From: Holophagae bacterium
Lineage (GTDB): Bacteria; Acidobacteriota; Holophagae; Acanthopleuribacterales; Acanthopleuribacteraceae
DNA length: 64,000 bases
Assembly: GCA_029263455.1 (NCBI GenBank)
Contig: JAJCXM010000022.1
Span: forward strand, 186,001 to 250,000
Direction of reading: 5' to 3'
The notes beneath the pieces are model-generated. The model did no database searches. It worked only from the letters and a program-made list of their open reading frames with translations, and was not told the DNA's origin. The number at the start of each line of letters is the position of its first letter. The first letter of the stretch is position 1. The position numbers and the translations under genes are program-made. Shown here in pieces: positions 36,395-45,906 of the stretch.

Positions 36395-37101
36395 TCCACC
36401 CACGACTCGGGCACAAACTTGATCTGGCCAAATTGTATTTTGATGATCTTTTTGTTGTTGGGATCGAGGAAGTATTGATCAAACTCGACGGGATCCGTTG
36501 GCGCTTGAATTTCATAATGCAAAGTCTCAATTTCACGCCCATTGTCAAAAATGGTCTCTGGTCCCAGGAAACGAACGAGTTCGTTGACTATGACAGCGTC
36601 CGACTCGATTAATACGGCATAGTGCTTTTCGTCGCCAGGGTTGGTGAGATCACGAGCATATAGAATTGGCGGCAGGTCTGCATAAACATGTCCTTGGTGG
36701 CTAAGCTGTTTGGTGGTTGCAGGCTGCTGATCGACCGTCTGGCTAATTGAGATCTGGCCATTCTTGACTTCACTCTTTATATAGATCACCTGTGCGTCGA
36801 TGATGCGGGTCGTTTCTGACACTCTGAGCTCGAAGTCTTTACCCAAAAATGCCCGGCGTGTTGTTTTTCGGCGGGACATATTGCCAATCGCGTGCAGATT
36901 CTCGCTGTCTAGTCGATAGCCACTGCTGCCGTCCTCAAATTGTGCTTCATTGATACGGTAATTCATTTTCATGGTGCGTTTTCCAGCGTCAAAGCCAACC
37001 AGGTTCGATTCATACATAGGACCGCCACAAGCAGTCAAAAAAAGCAAGCTGGCCAAAATTACCAATTGCACGCCCAACTTAGGGCGAAGCGCCAAAGTCA
37101 T
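36391..37101 (-). CDS. Predicted lipoprotein, 236 aa
   Basis: Lipoprotein signal peptide with lipobox LTACGG (Cys at about residue 25). The mature protein is mixed alpha/beta with repeated strand pairs (MNYRINEAQFEDGSSGYRLD, VIYIKSEVKNGQISIS) and no known motif. Probably anchored in the outer or inner membrane. Divergent from the MshEN-type gene at 37228. Confidence 0.75.
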   Translation of the reverse strand: MTLALRPKLGVQLVILASLLFLTACGGPMYESNLVGFDAGKRTMKMNYRINEAQFEDGSSGYRLDSENLHAIGNMSRRKTTRRAFLGKDFELRVSETTRIIDAQVIYIKSEVKNGQISISQTVDQQPATTKQLSHQGHVYADLPPILYARDLTNPGDEKHYAVLIESDAVIVNELVRFLGPETIFDNGREIETLHYEIQAPTDPVEFDQYFLDPNNKKIIKIQFGQIKFVPESWVD

Positions 37102-37170
37102 AGAAAACCTCCAAACGACCCAGGAAGCCTATCATAGTCATTAATGTGTGCGTATATGTCTGTACATTTG

Positions 37171-37199
37171 TTGACGTTGACCATGCCCTGCGTTATCTT
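37171..37199 (+). promoter_or_regulatory. Sigma-70 promoter before the MshEN-type gene
   Basis: TTGACG (37171-37176), 17-base spacer, TATCTT (37194-37199), 28 bases before the 37228 start. Confidence 0.6.
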
Positions 37200-37227
37200 T
37201 AACGCATAAGAAAAACAGGGTTTAGCT

Positions 37228-38034
37228 ATGGCTGCGCAAAAGCAGAAGAAAATAGGCGAACAATTACTTGAAGCTGGCCTCATCAGTGAGGCGCAACTGT
37301 TAAGGGCCCTAGAGCGGCAACGAAACTGGGGCGGGCGTTTGGGTTCCAATTTGGTCATGATAGGCGCCTTGACTGAAGACGCGTTGCTTAAATTCTTGGC
37401 GTCAAAGACCGGCATCCAAGAAATGAATATTTCTGAGATTGAAATAAATGCTCAGATCATTCGCAAGATTCCTCAAAAAGTGGTCGAAAGTTTTCACATT
37501 GTCCCTGTGTACATGAAAGATAAACGAACCCTTGTTGTAGCCATGGTAGACCCAACTGATCTAAATGCAATTGATGAGGTTCGCTTTATCACGGGCCTTG
37601 AAATTGAACCGGTTATTACGTCCTATTCTTCGATACTACAAGCGATTCACAAATACTATTTGGGTACCCAACTCCGAGAGTCACCCGACCGCGAAATTAT
37701 GATGGATGAGGGCTATGCTGCCTCAACCATGGAGGACCACGGTGGAGTTGCTGCTGTGGATGATCCTGACATTATTATTTTTGGTCGTCAGTCAGAGGGT
37801 CCTTCTGAAGATGACAGCAAGAGTGATAGTTCTTTTGAATTTGACACCAACGCCACTGAATTGAGCGAAGTCGCGGCACCCGCGCCCATCCCTTCAACCG
37901 GCGATCTGGACCAATTCGACCAGAATCAACGTCTGATAGGTCTGTACGAAGTATTGCTGCGCAAGCGTATTGTGACGGAAGCTGAAATCGCGCAAGAGTT
38001 GACGCGTTTATGGTCACTAGGAAAGCTCAAATAA
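37228..38034 (+). CDS. Stand-alone MshEN/GspE N-terminal domain protein, 268 aa
   Basis: The first 150 residues match the N-terminal domain of type II secretion/pilus ATPases: KKIGEQLLEAGLISEAQLLR then GGRLGSNLVMIGALTEDALL, the two tandem motifs that bind cyclic di-GMP in MshEN domains, and PQKVVESFHIVPVY and VAMVDPTDLNAIDEV. There is no ATPase domain: an acidic linker (EDDSKSDSSFEFDTN) and a short helical tail end the protein. It may be a c-di-GMP-responsive adaptor; ligand binding is inferred. Confidence 0.85.
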   Translation: MAAQKQKKIGEQLLEAGLISEAQLLRALERQRNWGGRLGSNLVMIGALTEDALLKFLASKTGIQEMNISEIEINAQIIRKIPQKVVESFHIVPVYMKDKRTLVVAMVDPTDLNAIDEVRFITGLEIEPVITSYSSILQAIHKYYLGTQLRESPDREIMMDEGYAASTMEDHGGVAAVDDPDIIIFGRQSEGPSEDDSKSDSSFEFDTNATELSEVAAPAPIPSTGDLDQFDQNQRLIGLYEVLLRKRIVTEAEIAQELTRLWSLGKLK

Positions 38035-38252
38035 ATCTAAATGATGTCATTGATCTAGATGGACGCCTGTATCGCGGTGTGACTGGATATGATGGGCAGC
38101 GAGTCAGAGCCGTGCTCGCTCATCGCGGATGGGTTCGTTGGTACGGGATTGGTGCGCTGGTCCGGGCACATTGGGCAAAAAAGAACGGCGCACGTTACGT
38201 GACTGAATCCTCGTCCAGTGGCGTAGAAGTGTCTTCAGAAGGTAATCGGTAA
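38010..38252 (+). CDS. Possible small basic protein, 80 aa
   Basis: Starts at ATG 38010, 25 bases before the end of the preceding gene. It reads DVIDLDGRLYRGVTGYDGQR and then a basic stretch, RVRAVLAHRGWVRWYGIGAL. No family recognised and no RBS is visible. Its last 58 bases overlap the tail of the yacG-like gene on the other strand, which weakens it. It could be a real coupled gene or a shadow. Confidence 0.35.
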   Translation: MVTRKAQINLNDVIDLDGRLYRGVTGYDGQRVRAVLAHRGWVRWYGIGALVRAHWAKKNGARYVTESSSSGVEVSSEGNR

Positions 38253-38374
38253 TGCTCCTCAAGCCAATGGCCTAACTCAATGGCTTGGCAGCGTTCGCTG
38301 CAAAAGGGTCGATGCGGATTGTCGTTCCAAGTAGATTCATGACGGCACCTTGGACACCTAAATCCTTTTATCAA
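38195..38374 (-). CDS. yacG: YacG-family zinc protein (DNA gyrase inhibitor-like), 59 aa
   Basis: Begins with TTG at 38374, whose TTGA overlaps the lpxA stop, and ends at TAA (38195-38197). The product reads MIKGFRCPRCRHESTW, then RPFCSERCQAIELGHWLEEH. CPxC plus PFCSERC..I(D/E)LG.W is the YacG signature; four Cys bind zinc. YacG of other bacteria blocks DNA gyrase. It is the last gene of the envelope operon and is easily missed because of its length and TTG start. Confidence 0.85.
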   Translation of the reverse strand: MIKGFRCPRCRHESTWNDNPHRPFCSERCQAIELGHWLEEHYRLPSEDTSTPLDEDSVT

Positions 38375-39147
38375 CGGACAATGCCTCTTTCGCTTGATTC
38401 AATGAACGCCACCAAATAACTTACTTTGGAGCAGTTAGGAAAGTCTGCTTTCAATTTCATTAAGGCTTCCACCAGACGAAGTTGACGTTGAAAGAGTGTC
38501 CGGTAGGCCGACTTCAAATTCTTGATCTCAATTTTCTCGAAGCCAGCTCTTTCTAGACCAATCGAATTAATCCCGTAAATTTTTGCGCGATTACCCACGG
38601 ATTTCACAAAAGGTAAGGCGTCCTGGGTGATGACACTATAGCCGCCTATAAATGCGTGATCACCGACACGACAAAACTGATGCACACCCGAGTAGGCACC
38701 AATTGTGCCGTGACTGCCAACAACTACATGCCCAGCCAAAGTGGCCGCATGGGCAAAGATATTCTCATCACCTACCTGACAATCGTGGGCGACATGGGCC
38801 GCAACCATAAATAAATTAGCATTTCCAATTTGAGTTACACCACCGCCATGACTTGTACCACGGTGGATGGTTGTATGCTCTCGAAACACATTATCGTTGC
38901 CAATCTGCAGTCGCGTTGCTTCGCCTTTGAACTTCAAATCTTGAGGTATGACACCCAGAGTCGAATATGGAAATACTTGGTTTCGGTCCCCAAATTCTGA
39001 ATATCTGCCTATGTAAGCATTTGCCATGAAATGACAATCCGCGCCAATAGTGACATCATCCTCGATAACCGTGTAAGGGCCAATGACTGTCCCCTTTCCC
39101 ACGGTCACTCTTTCACCGAGGACTGCAGTCGCGTGTACTTCACTCAT
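38371..39147 (-). CDS. lpxA: UDP-N-acetylglucosamine acyltransferase
   Basis: 258 aa; first step of lipid A synthesis. Left-handed beta-helix hexapeptide repeats run through most of the chain (TVGKGTVIGPYTVIEDDVTI), with the active-site stretch VAAHVAHDCQVGDENIFAH, then a C-terminal helical domain with GINSIGLERAGF. Overlaps fabZ by 4 bases. Confidence 0.97.
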   Translation of the reverse strand: MSEVHATAVLGERVTVGKGTVIGPYTVIEDDVTIGADCHFMANAYIGRYSEFGDRNQVFPYSTLGVIPQDLKFKGEATRLQIGNDNVFREHTTIHRGTSHGGGVTQIGNANLFMVAAHVAHDCQVGDENIFAHAATLAGHVVVGSHGTIGAYSGVHQFCRVGDHAFIGGYSVITQDALPFVKSVGNRAKIYGINSIGLERAGFEKIEIKNLKSAYRTLFQRQLRLVEALMKLKADFPNCSKVSYLVAFIESSERGIVR

Positions 39148-39593
39148 GCTTCGTCTCGTTTCACCAAAATCGAAGCAAATTCAGCTTCTGCAACCAACTC
39201 GCCATCTACAAAAGCTTGGCCCTTCAAACGGCACACCTTGCGCCGAAAGAAGATCACTTCAACTTCCATTCTTAGTTGATCGCCGGGCACAACTGGCCGT
39301 CTGAACTTCACCTTGTCTATGCTCATGAAAAAAATGACATACTCATCAATGCGTTCAAATTCCTGCATGATGAGAACGCCGCCGGTTTGGGCCATGGCTT
39401 CGATAATCATGACACCAGGCATAACGGGTCGCCCAGGAAAGTGACCTTGAAAGAATTCTTCATTGATGGTGACGTTCTTAATGCCCACGATGCGTTTTTG
39501 TTTTTCAACTTCAAGAATACGATCCACGAGCAACATCGGATAACGATGTGGCAAGAGATTCATAATGCCGGCTATGTCTATCTTATGATTCAT
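39144..39593 (-). CDS. fabZ: 3-hydroxyacyl-ACP dehydratase
   Basis: 149 aa hot-dog fold enzyme that dehydrates 3-hydroxyacyl-ACP. Active-site His in [13 protein letters not shown] and Glu in [11 protein letters not shown]-terminal [15 protein letters not shown] is typical. Overlaps lpxD by 11 bases. Confidence 0.97.
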   Translation of the reverse strand: MNHKIDIAGIMNLLPHRYPMLLVDRILEVEKQKRIVGIKNVTINEEFFQGHFPGRPVMPGVMIIEAMAQTGGVLIMQEFERIDEYVIFFMSIDKVKFRRPVVPGDQLRMEVEVIFFRRKVCRLKGQAFVDGELVAEAEFASILVKRDEA

Positions 39594-40596
39594 GATTGAG
39601 CTGGTTCTCCAGTTCCTTAATGCGACGCCTCAGTTTATCCAAAGATCGCAAGTTTGCAAGTTGGCGTTGATATTTCATGACAGGTATCGCCGGATTCCCA
39701 GCGTAGGTTCCAGGTTCATTGAGACTTTTGGTAACGACAGATTTGCCCATGATAAGAATCCCATCGGCTATCTTAATATGGCCATTGACGCCAACTTGTC
39801 CAGCTAAAGTTGTGTGTTTACCAAGTTCGGCGCTGCCTGCAATACCAGATTGACTGATCACCATGGCGTGTTCCCCTATGACGACGCCGTGCGCGATCTG
39901 AACCAAATTGTCGATCTTAGTGCCCGATCCTATTTGTGTGTCTTTAATCGCTCCGCGATCGATACACACGTGGCTGCCAATCTCAACATTGTCGCCAATA
40001 ACGACGCGTCCGATCTGCGGAATTTTCACGTGCTGGCCCTTTTCCTGGGCGTAACCAAAACCGTCACTTCCGATCACGCTGTGCGCATGAACTCTCACGT
40101 TGCGGCCGAGGATTGTACGCGGGTACAAGACGACGCCAGGGAATAGGTGACTGCGCGCGCCTACACGGCTCTTTGCGCCAATTACACAATGGTGCCCGAT
40201 GATGCAGCCTGTCTCGACGATGGCATCCGATTCAATAACAGCGCCGACGCCGATGACCACGTCTTCCCCAATTTCAGCGCTGCTATCAATCCATGCACTT
40301 GCATGGATGCCCGTGAATCCTTGTACCTCTGGGTGAAATAGGTTCATTATTTCGCTCAGTCTGGAAGCGGTAGCGGAGGTCTTTAGCTGCAGGACCTCCG
40401 CCCCTTGATCAAACGCATCCACAAGAACCGCGCTAGCTTGGGTCGATTGCAACAAGTTTTTGTACTTGAGGTTTGTTAAGAAACTCAAGTCACCGGTTTG
40501 TGCCTCATCTAATGCGCGTACAGCGGAAAGGGCTACATCCGCGAAAGCGCGACTTGGCGTTAGCTCAAACCGGGCAATCAGTTCGGAAAGGAGCAA
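39583..40596 (-). CDS. lpxD: UDP-3-O-acylglucosamine N-acyltransferase
   Basis: 337 aa. An N-terminal uridine-binding domain ([16 protein letters not shown]), then hexapeptide repeats ([20 protein letters not shown]), the signature [11 protein letters not shown] and [20 protein letters not shown] with the catalytic His. The third step of lipid A synthesis. Short helical C-terminus. Four bases after skp. Confidence 0.97.
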   Translation of the reverse strand: MLLSELIARFELTPSRAFADVALSAVRALDEAQTGDLSFLTNLKYKNLLQSTQASAVLVDAFDQGAEVLQLKTSATASRLSEIMNLFHPEVQGFTGIHASAWIDSSAEIGEDVVIGVGAVIESDAIVETGCIIGHHCVIGAKSRVGARSHLFPGVVLYPRTILGRNVRVHAHSVIGSDGFGYAQEKGQHVKIPQIGRVVIGDNVEIGSHVCIDRGAIKDTQIGSGTKIDNLVQIAHGVVIGEHAMVISQSGIAGSAELGKHTTLAGQVGVNGHIKIADGILIMGKSVVTKSLNEPGTYAGNPAIPVMKYQRQLANLRSLDKLRRRIKELENQLNHES

Positions 40597-40599
40597 GTC

Positions 40600-41118
40600 T
40601 TAGTCCGTTGACTGATCGTACTTTTTGATGACGTCATCGGTAATATCGACGCGTTCGTTGAAGAAGACGAGGTTAGATTGAGGACCATGGTTCATGATGA
40701 TATCCAGACTCATTTCTTCCGCTACTTTCTGAATGATGGGTCCTAATTCTTTACGAAAGCGACTCAGCGCGTCATTCAGGCGTCGATCGCTTTCCTGTTT
40801 GGCGTCTTCTTGCAAACGTTTGATTTCCTTCTCGAGGTTTTGCAGCTCGACAATCATCTGCTTGCGTTTATCTTCACTCAGACTGTTGACCTTGTTCTTG
40901 TAGTCTTTCTCACGATCCTGATATTCAGCAATTCTGGCTTGGATAGACTCTGCTTTAGACTTGCCGAAATCTTCGTATTCCTGAAAGAAGCGTTTGCCTT
41001 TGATCGAATTTTGAATCACGACGTCGGCATCAACAATGCCTATTTTTATGGCGGTCTCTTGAGCCAAGAGTGGCAAGGCTGCCAAAATAAGGACCGCGAG
41101 TAATTTGTTGGAATTCAT
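40600..41118 (-). CDS. skp: Periplasmic chaperone Skp/OmpH
   Basis: 172 aa from ATG 41118, with GAGAGGT before it; the longer frame to 41214 is rejected. Signal peptide MNSNKLLAVLILAALPLLAQ, then IKIGIVDADVVIQNSIKGKR and a long coiled coil (DREKDYKNKVNSLSEDKRKQ) that forms the tentacles. Carries unfolded outer-membrane proteins to BamA, encoded just upstream. Confidence 0.93.
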   Translation of the reverse strand: MNSNKLLAVLILAALPLLAQETAIKIGIVDADVVIQNSIKGKRFFQEYEDFGKSKAESIQARIAEYQDREKDYKNKVNSLSEDKRKQMIVELQNLEKEIKRLQEDAKQESDRRLNDALSRFRKELGPIIQKVAEEMSLDIIMNHGPQSNLVFFNERVDITDDVIKKYDQSTD

Positions 41119-41137
41119 GACGTACCTCTCGAATGTG

Positions 41138-43474
41138 TTAGAACGTGGTTCCGATAGAGAATTTGGGTTCTCCACCTTTTTCGTCAAATGGCGTTTCGAC
41201 GAGTTTGTAAGCATAAATTAAACGCAAAGGCGCTTGGAATACAGGCAAACTAAATCTCATTTCAAGGCCGGTGGACATGGCTAAATCCGAATCAAACCAC
41301 TGTTCGTCGATGCCAAAAACTTGTCCAGCGTCAAAGAACATTACGAAGCGAAATTGGTCCGAAACGGGCACGATGTATTCGACATTGAATTGGAATAACT
41401 TGTCACCTCGCAGGGAATCAAGTCGTCCGTTGAATATGGACGTAGGGCCTAATAGGTTGCGACGGTATCCGCGTACAGACTCTTCGCCGCCTAGATAAAA
41501 CAATTCAAAATAAGATGGCCTCTGGTCTTCAAAGGTATCCATTAGCGAGGCTTCCACATTGACGCCGACAAAGGTTTTCTTGAAGGCATCAAAATATTTG
41601 GTTCCGCCAATCGAATACTTGTAGAACAGAGAATCGCCGCCCGTTTGCCAGCCAGCCAGCTCCAATGAACCTGTCAGTTTGTGCCCACGAGTGGGAAAGA
41701 ATGGGTGGTCGGTTGTGTTGAATGTGTAGGTTTGTGTGAATGAGGACGTTAACAATCCGTCAACAGGTTGGAATATAGGTGACTGAACTTGCGGCACCGT
41801 AATTTCCGTAAATTGATAGGAAATCGAATAGGTAGAAAAGGTTGAAGGCCGAAAGCTCAGGCCGGTGTTGAATCCAAAATTATCTTGCTCAAATCCAAAC
41901 CAGCGTGTTTTTGTATTGAAAATCCGAGCAGAAAACCCACGCGGTTTGTCAAATAACCAAGGTTCCACAAATGTGACGTCATAGGTGTCCGAGATACTTC
42001 CGAGTTGCGCTTGAACCTTGACGGTTTCGCCGCGGCCCAGGAAGTTCAGTGTCGAGAAGCTGAGGAAGCCGTTACGGCCCCTGAAATCGCTATAACCGAT
42101 GCCAAAATTCAACTCATTAACGCCGGATTCTTGACCTTTAATCGTGATATTGACTTTGTTTTCATTGGGTAAAGGTTTGATGTCTGGCTGATCATGAGTC
42201 ACATCAAAATAACCTAGCTGGTTGATGCGTAAGAGGGAGTTTCTGAAGTAGTTAAGTCTGAAAACGTCACCTTCGCGTACAAGAACTTCACGGCGTAGCA
42301 CTTTGTCTCGTGTCGTGATGTTACCGGCAAAACCGATCCGATTAATGTAGATTTGGTCGTTCTCGTTTACCTTAAAGGTGACGTCAACAACCGTCTCGTC
42401 TCGGATCTTTACATCTTGTTGAATGCTGTAATAAAGATAGCCGGTATTATTGTGCAGTTCTTCTAGGCTGGTAATCCACTCATTGACCTTACCCAAATCG
42501 TAAAGTGCGCCTTTACGCAGCGGGAACATGGCAAGGTAGACTTGTGTGGGAATGACGGTGTTATCGGTAATCGTCAACTCGCCAAGATGGTAGGGGCGAC
42601 CCTCAAACACAGGAATCGTCATAGCCATACGCAAATCTTCTTTGGGATTCTTGTTTTTCTTAAGTCGCTTGAGGTTCTTGCGTTTTTGACGTTCGCTGGT
42701 ATGGTCTGTTATCTCAAATTCGGGATCGCCCAACAGAATATCTTTGTAACCTTGCTCCCAGTATTTTGCCTTGATACGATCGACATCTTCACCGTATTTC
42801 TCTTCGCTTTCGTTAAAAACATCATGCTGCGTTAACCAGGAAAACATCCAGTGTTTTTTGGTTTTACGCATGGTACGGCGTAATTTTCGGTCGCTGAAAT
42901 GCTCATTCCCCTCAAAATCAATGTCGTAAATTCGAACCTTGCTGCCTTCAAACACATTAAATACGACCCGAGCTGTGCCCGCGTCTAATCGTTCCAAAGC
43001 GTAAGTTACCTTTGCGTTGCGCAACCCGCGGTCGTTTAACATTACTTTGATTAACTTGCGTATCTCGCTGATTTTGCGGTAGTCGAGTGGGGTGTCTTCT
43101 TCGATGGTTAATCGCTCTTCATCAATCTTATCGTTGATCGTCGACTTGCCGACTTTGCGGTTCCCGCGGATGTCCACTTCTTTGACGATGGGCAGTTCAC
43201 GCAAGATAAAGGTCAGTATTAGACCCTCATCTGTATCTTCTCGCTGCACGCCGAGGTTTTCAAATAGACCGGTGTTCCACAGCTCCTTAATATCTGCTGT
43301 CACCAACCTTTCATCAAGTGGCTCGCCAACTCGTGTGGAGAGCCTATACGTGATGGCTTCGTCTGAGACACGCCGGTTTCCGTAGAAGCGGATTTCCTTA
43401 ACGATATCTTGAGAGAAGCAGGGAAGGAGAGTCAGGAGGATGCAGCCAACACCAAATCGTTTTAGCTGCTGCAT
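41138..43474 (-). CDS. bamA: Outer-membrane protein assembly factor BamA
   Basis: 778 aa with a signal peptide (MQQLKRFGVGCILLTLLPCF), four to five POTRA repeats from about residue 25 to 430 (VKEIRFYGNRRVSDEAITYR, YINRIGFAGNITTRDKVLRR), and a C-terminal 16-strand Omp85 barrel with ESVRGYRRNLLG (the conserved VRGY/F). Inserts beta-barrel proteins in the outer membrane. Its start overlaps the end of clpC by 13 bases. A basic insert (SERQKRKNLKRLKKNKNPK) near residues 268-286 in the POTRA region is unusual for a periplasmic domain. Confidence 0.96.
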   Translation of the reverse strand: MQQLKRFGVGCILLTLLPCFSQDIVKEIRFYGNRRVSDEAITYRLSTRVGEPLDERLVTADIKELWNTGLFENLGVQREDTDEGLILTFILRELPIVKEVDIRGNRKVGKSTINDKIDEERLTIEEDTPLDYRKISEIRKLIKVMLNDRGLRNAKVTYALERLDAGTARVVFNVFEGSKVRIYDIDFEGNEHFSDRKLRRTMRKTKKHWMFSWLTQHDVFNESEEKYGEDVDRIKAKYWEQGYKDILLGDPEFEITDHTSERQKRKNLKRLKKNKNPKEDLRMAMTIPVFEGRPYHLGELTITDNTVIPTQVYLAMFPLRKGALYDLGKVNEWITSLEELHNNTGYLYYSIQQDVKIRDETVVDVTFKVNENDQIYINRIGFAGNITTRDKVLRREVLVREGDVFRLNYFRNSLLRINQLGYFDVTHDQPDIKPLPNENKVNITIKGQESGVNELNFGIGYSDFRGRNGFLSFSTLNFLGRGETVKVQAQLGSISDTYDVTFVEPWLFDKPRGFSARIFNTKTRWFGFEQDNFGFNTGLSFRPSTFSTYSISYQFTEITVPQVQSPIFQPVDGLLTSSFTQTYTFNTTDHPFFPTRGHKLTGSLELAGWQTGGDSLFYKYSIGGTKYFDAFKKTFVGVNVEASLMDTFEDQRPSYFELFYLGGEESVRGYRRNLLGPTSIFNGRLDSLRGDKLFQFNVEYIVPVSDQFRFVMFFDAGQVFGIDEQWFDSDLAMSTGLEMRFSLPVFQAPLRLIYAYKLVETPFDEKGGEPKFSIGTTF

Positions 43475-45906
43475 TCCACCTCCTCCGGGGCAACCTCTTT
43501 CTGAGTCTTAATCAACTCAGGTACCAGTACTTTATCTATCAGCTTCATATTTACGGTGCCCTCGACCGTGTCGTCGGCTTGGACGATGAGCTCGGCCAAC
43601 GGGTCTTCTATATGTTTTTGGATAATACGTCGCAGCGGACGCGCCCCATATTGACGATCTTTGACAGTCAAGTCAAGCAACCAGCGATATGCGTCGTCAT
43701 CGACTACTACTTCAAGATTCTTCTTGCCTAGGGTTTCATTTAGTTCGGAAATCAGCAGGCCGCATATGGCGCGTAGATTTGTATCTGTCAGCTTGTTGAA
43801 GACGACCATCTCATCGATCCTGTTTATGAATTCCGGCCGGAACAAGCGTTTCAGTTCTCTTAAGGCTTCTGCTTTCATGTCGCGATCTTTCTGATCCACG
43901 TTACTGGTCAAACCAAGTGCTTTCTCAGCAATAATCTGCTTCGAGCCAACATTACTGGTCATGATAATAATCGTATTGCGAAAATCAATCGTGTTCCCAA
44001 AGGCATCTGTAACTTGTCCATCTTCAAAAATCTGAAGCAAGATGTTTACCAGATCGGGATGGGCTTTCTCGATTTCGTCAAAAAGAACGATTGAATAGGG
44101 GTTTCGCTTCACTTTATCGGTAAGTTGGCCACCTTCTTCAAAACCCACATATCCTGGCGGAGAACCAATCATTTTGGAAACTGAATGCTTCTCCATATAT
44201 TCCGACATGTCGAATCGAATCAGGCTCTTAGTGTCGCCAAACAAAAATTTTGCCAGCTGTTTTGACATTTCTGTTTTGCCCACGCCAGTGGGGCCAAGGA
44301 ACAAAAAGGAACCCATCGGCCGGTTGGGATTCTTCAAGCCTGTGCGGCTGCGTCGAATGGCGCGACTGACGGCCGATATCGCGTCATCTTGGCCGATAAT
44401 AAACTTGTTGAGATGACTCTCCATGTTGGCGAGTTTCTTCTTGTCTTCCTGCTTAAGGGCTGTGACTGGGACTCCGGTCCAAGAGCTAACCACCTGTTCT
44501 ACATCGTCGATAACGACACTGAGAATCTGGTCCTCGCGCACCGAGTTCTGTTTTTCTTCCTGGATTTGCTTACGTAACTTGATTTCTTGTTCTCGTAATA
44601 CAACGGCCTGTTCGAAGTCCTTGTTGATAACAGCTTCGTTCATTTCTTCGCTCACGCGTCTTAAGTCGCGTTCGAAGTTACGGATCGTTTGCGTATCGGC
44701 TGTATTGGCCAGTTTCACTTTGGCGCCTGCTTCATCCATGAGATCAAGCGCTTTGTCCGGCAACGAGCGGTCAGTGATATAACGGTTTGATAAATAGACC
44801 GCCGCTTTGATAGCGTCATCTTCATATTTGACTCGATGGAACGCTTCGTAATGGTCGCGAAGGCCAAACAGAATACGGGTGGCTTCTGCTTCGTCCGGAG
44901 GATGAACGTGGACCGATTGGAATCGTCTTACGAGGGCGCGATCTTTTTCGATGTACTTGGTGAATTCCTTGTGGGTGGTTGAACCGATGCATTGAATTTC
45001 GCCTCGGCTTAAGGCAGGTTTGAGGATGTTGGCCGCATCGAGCGAACCTTCGGCAGCGCCTGTCCCAATAATGCTGTGAATTTCATCAATGAAGAGGATC
45101 ACGCTGCTGTCTTTTGATGCTTCTGCGATGATTGACTTTAGTCGTTCTTCAAATTGACCGCGATATTTTGTTCCCGCGACGATCAACGAAAGGTCAAGTG
45201 CAAAAATTCGTTTGTCCATCAACCCAATGGGCACGTTTCCCTGCACGATTCTTTGCGCCAATCCTTCTACGATGCTGGTTTTTCCCACGCCTGGTTCCCC
45301 GAGCAAGATGGGGTTGTTTTTGCGGCGTCGCGAAAGGATCTGCACGATCCTTTGGATTTCGGTATCACGGCCAATGAGCCGGTCAAATGCGCCACGTTCG
45401 GCGAGTTCCGAAAGGTTCCTACTAAACTCGGATAATAGGGGGTGCTCTTTCTTTTTCTTATTGATCTTTTCTTCTTTGAGAATATCGAGCAGAATTTCTT
45501 TGGCGCGATATAAATCGGCTCCCATTTCAATTAAGAGTTGGGAGGCAAATGCGTGCTCATCTCGTAGGATCCCCAGTAAGATATGCTCCACACCCACATA
45601 TTTATGATTAAGCGACATTGATTCTTTCATCGCATAATGCAGGACGCGCTTGGTTTCCTCGCTTAAAGGAATCTCAACCGTTGTCGAAACCTGCTTCTTG
45701 GGTAGGTTTTTGGAAATAATACGATCCTTGAGTTCTTGAACATTAATGCTCATTTGTTCGAGAATCTGTATCGTCGTTTTTTCGGCCTCGCGTACTAATC
45801 CCAGCAACAAATGGGCAGAAGTAATGGTACTTGCCCCAAATTGAGATGCTTCGTATCGTGCAAAAAACAAGACACGACGTGCCTTGTCCGTATATTTCTC
45901 AAACAT
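43462..45906 (-). CDS. clpC: AAA+ unfoldase ClpC
   Basis: 814 aa. Two N-domain repeats (ARRVLFFARYEASQFGA), AAA-1 with GEPGVGKTS near residue 207, a UVR motif in the middle region (DFEQAVVLREQEIKLRKQI), and AAA-2 with GPTGVGKTEMSKQLAKFLFG near 549. The size and UVR motif fit ClpC rather than ClpA or ClpB. Unfolds proteins for ClpP, which is not in the window. It sits unusually inside the lol-bam-lpx operon, overlapping lolD by 8 and bamA by 13 bases. Confidence 0.94.
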   Translation of the reverse strand: MFEKYTDKARRVLFFARYEASQFGASTITSAHLLLGLVREAEKTTIQILEQMSINVQELKDRIISKNLPKKQVSTTVEIPLSEETKRVLHYAMKESMSLNHKYVGVEHILLGILRDEHAFASQLLIEMGADLYRAKEILLDILKEEKINKKKKEHPLLSEFSRNLSELAERGAFDRLIGRDTEIQRIVQILSRRRKNNPILLGEPGVGKTSIVEGLAQRIVQGNVPIGLMDKRIFALDLSLIVAGTKYRGQFEERLKSIIAEASKDSSVILFIDEIHSIIGTGAAEGSLDAANILKPALSRGEIQCIGSTTHKEFTKYIEKDRALVRRFQSVHVHPPDEAEATRILFGLRDHYEAFHRVKYEDDAIKAAVYLSNRYITDRSLPDKALDLMDEAGAKVKLANTADTQTIRNFERDLRRVSEEMNEAVINKDFEQAVVLREQEIKLRKQIQEEKQNSVREDQILSVVIDDVEQVVSSWTGVPVTALKQEDKKKLANMESHLNKFIIGQDDAISAVSRAIRRSRTGLKNPNRPMGSFLFLGPTGVGKTEMSKQLAKFLFGDTKSLIRFDMSEYMEKHSVSKMIGSPPGYVGFEEGGQLTDKVKRNPYSIVLFDEIEKAHPDLVNILLQIFEDGQVTDAFGNTIDFRNTIIIMTSNVGSKQIIAEKALGLTSNVDQKDRDMKAEALRELKRLFRPEFINRIDEMVVFNKLTDTNLRAICGLLISELNETLGKKNLEVVVDDDAYRWLLDLTVKDRQYGARPLRRIIQKHIEDPLAELIVQADDTVEGTVNMKLIDKVLVPELIKTQKEVAPEEVECSS

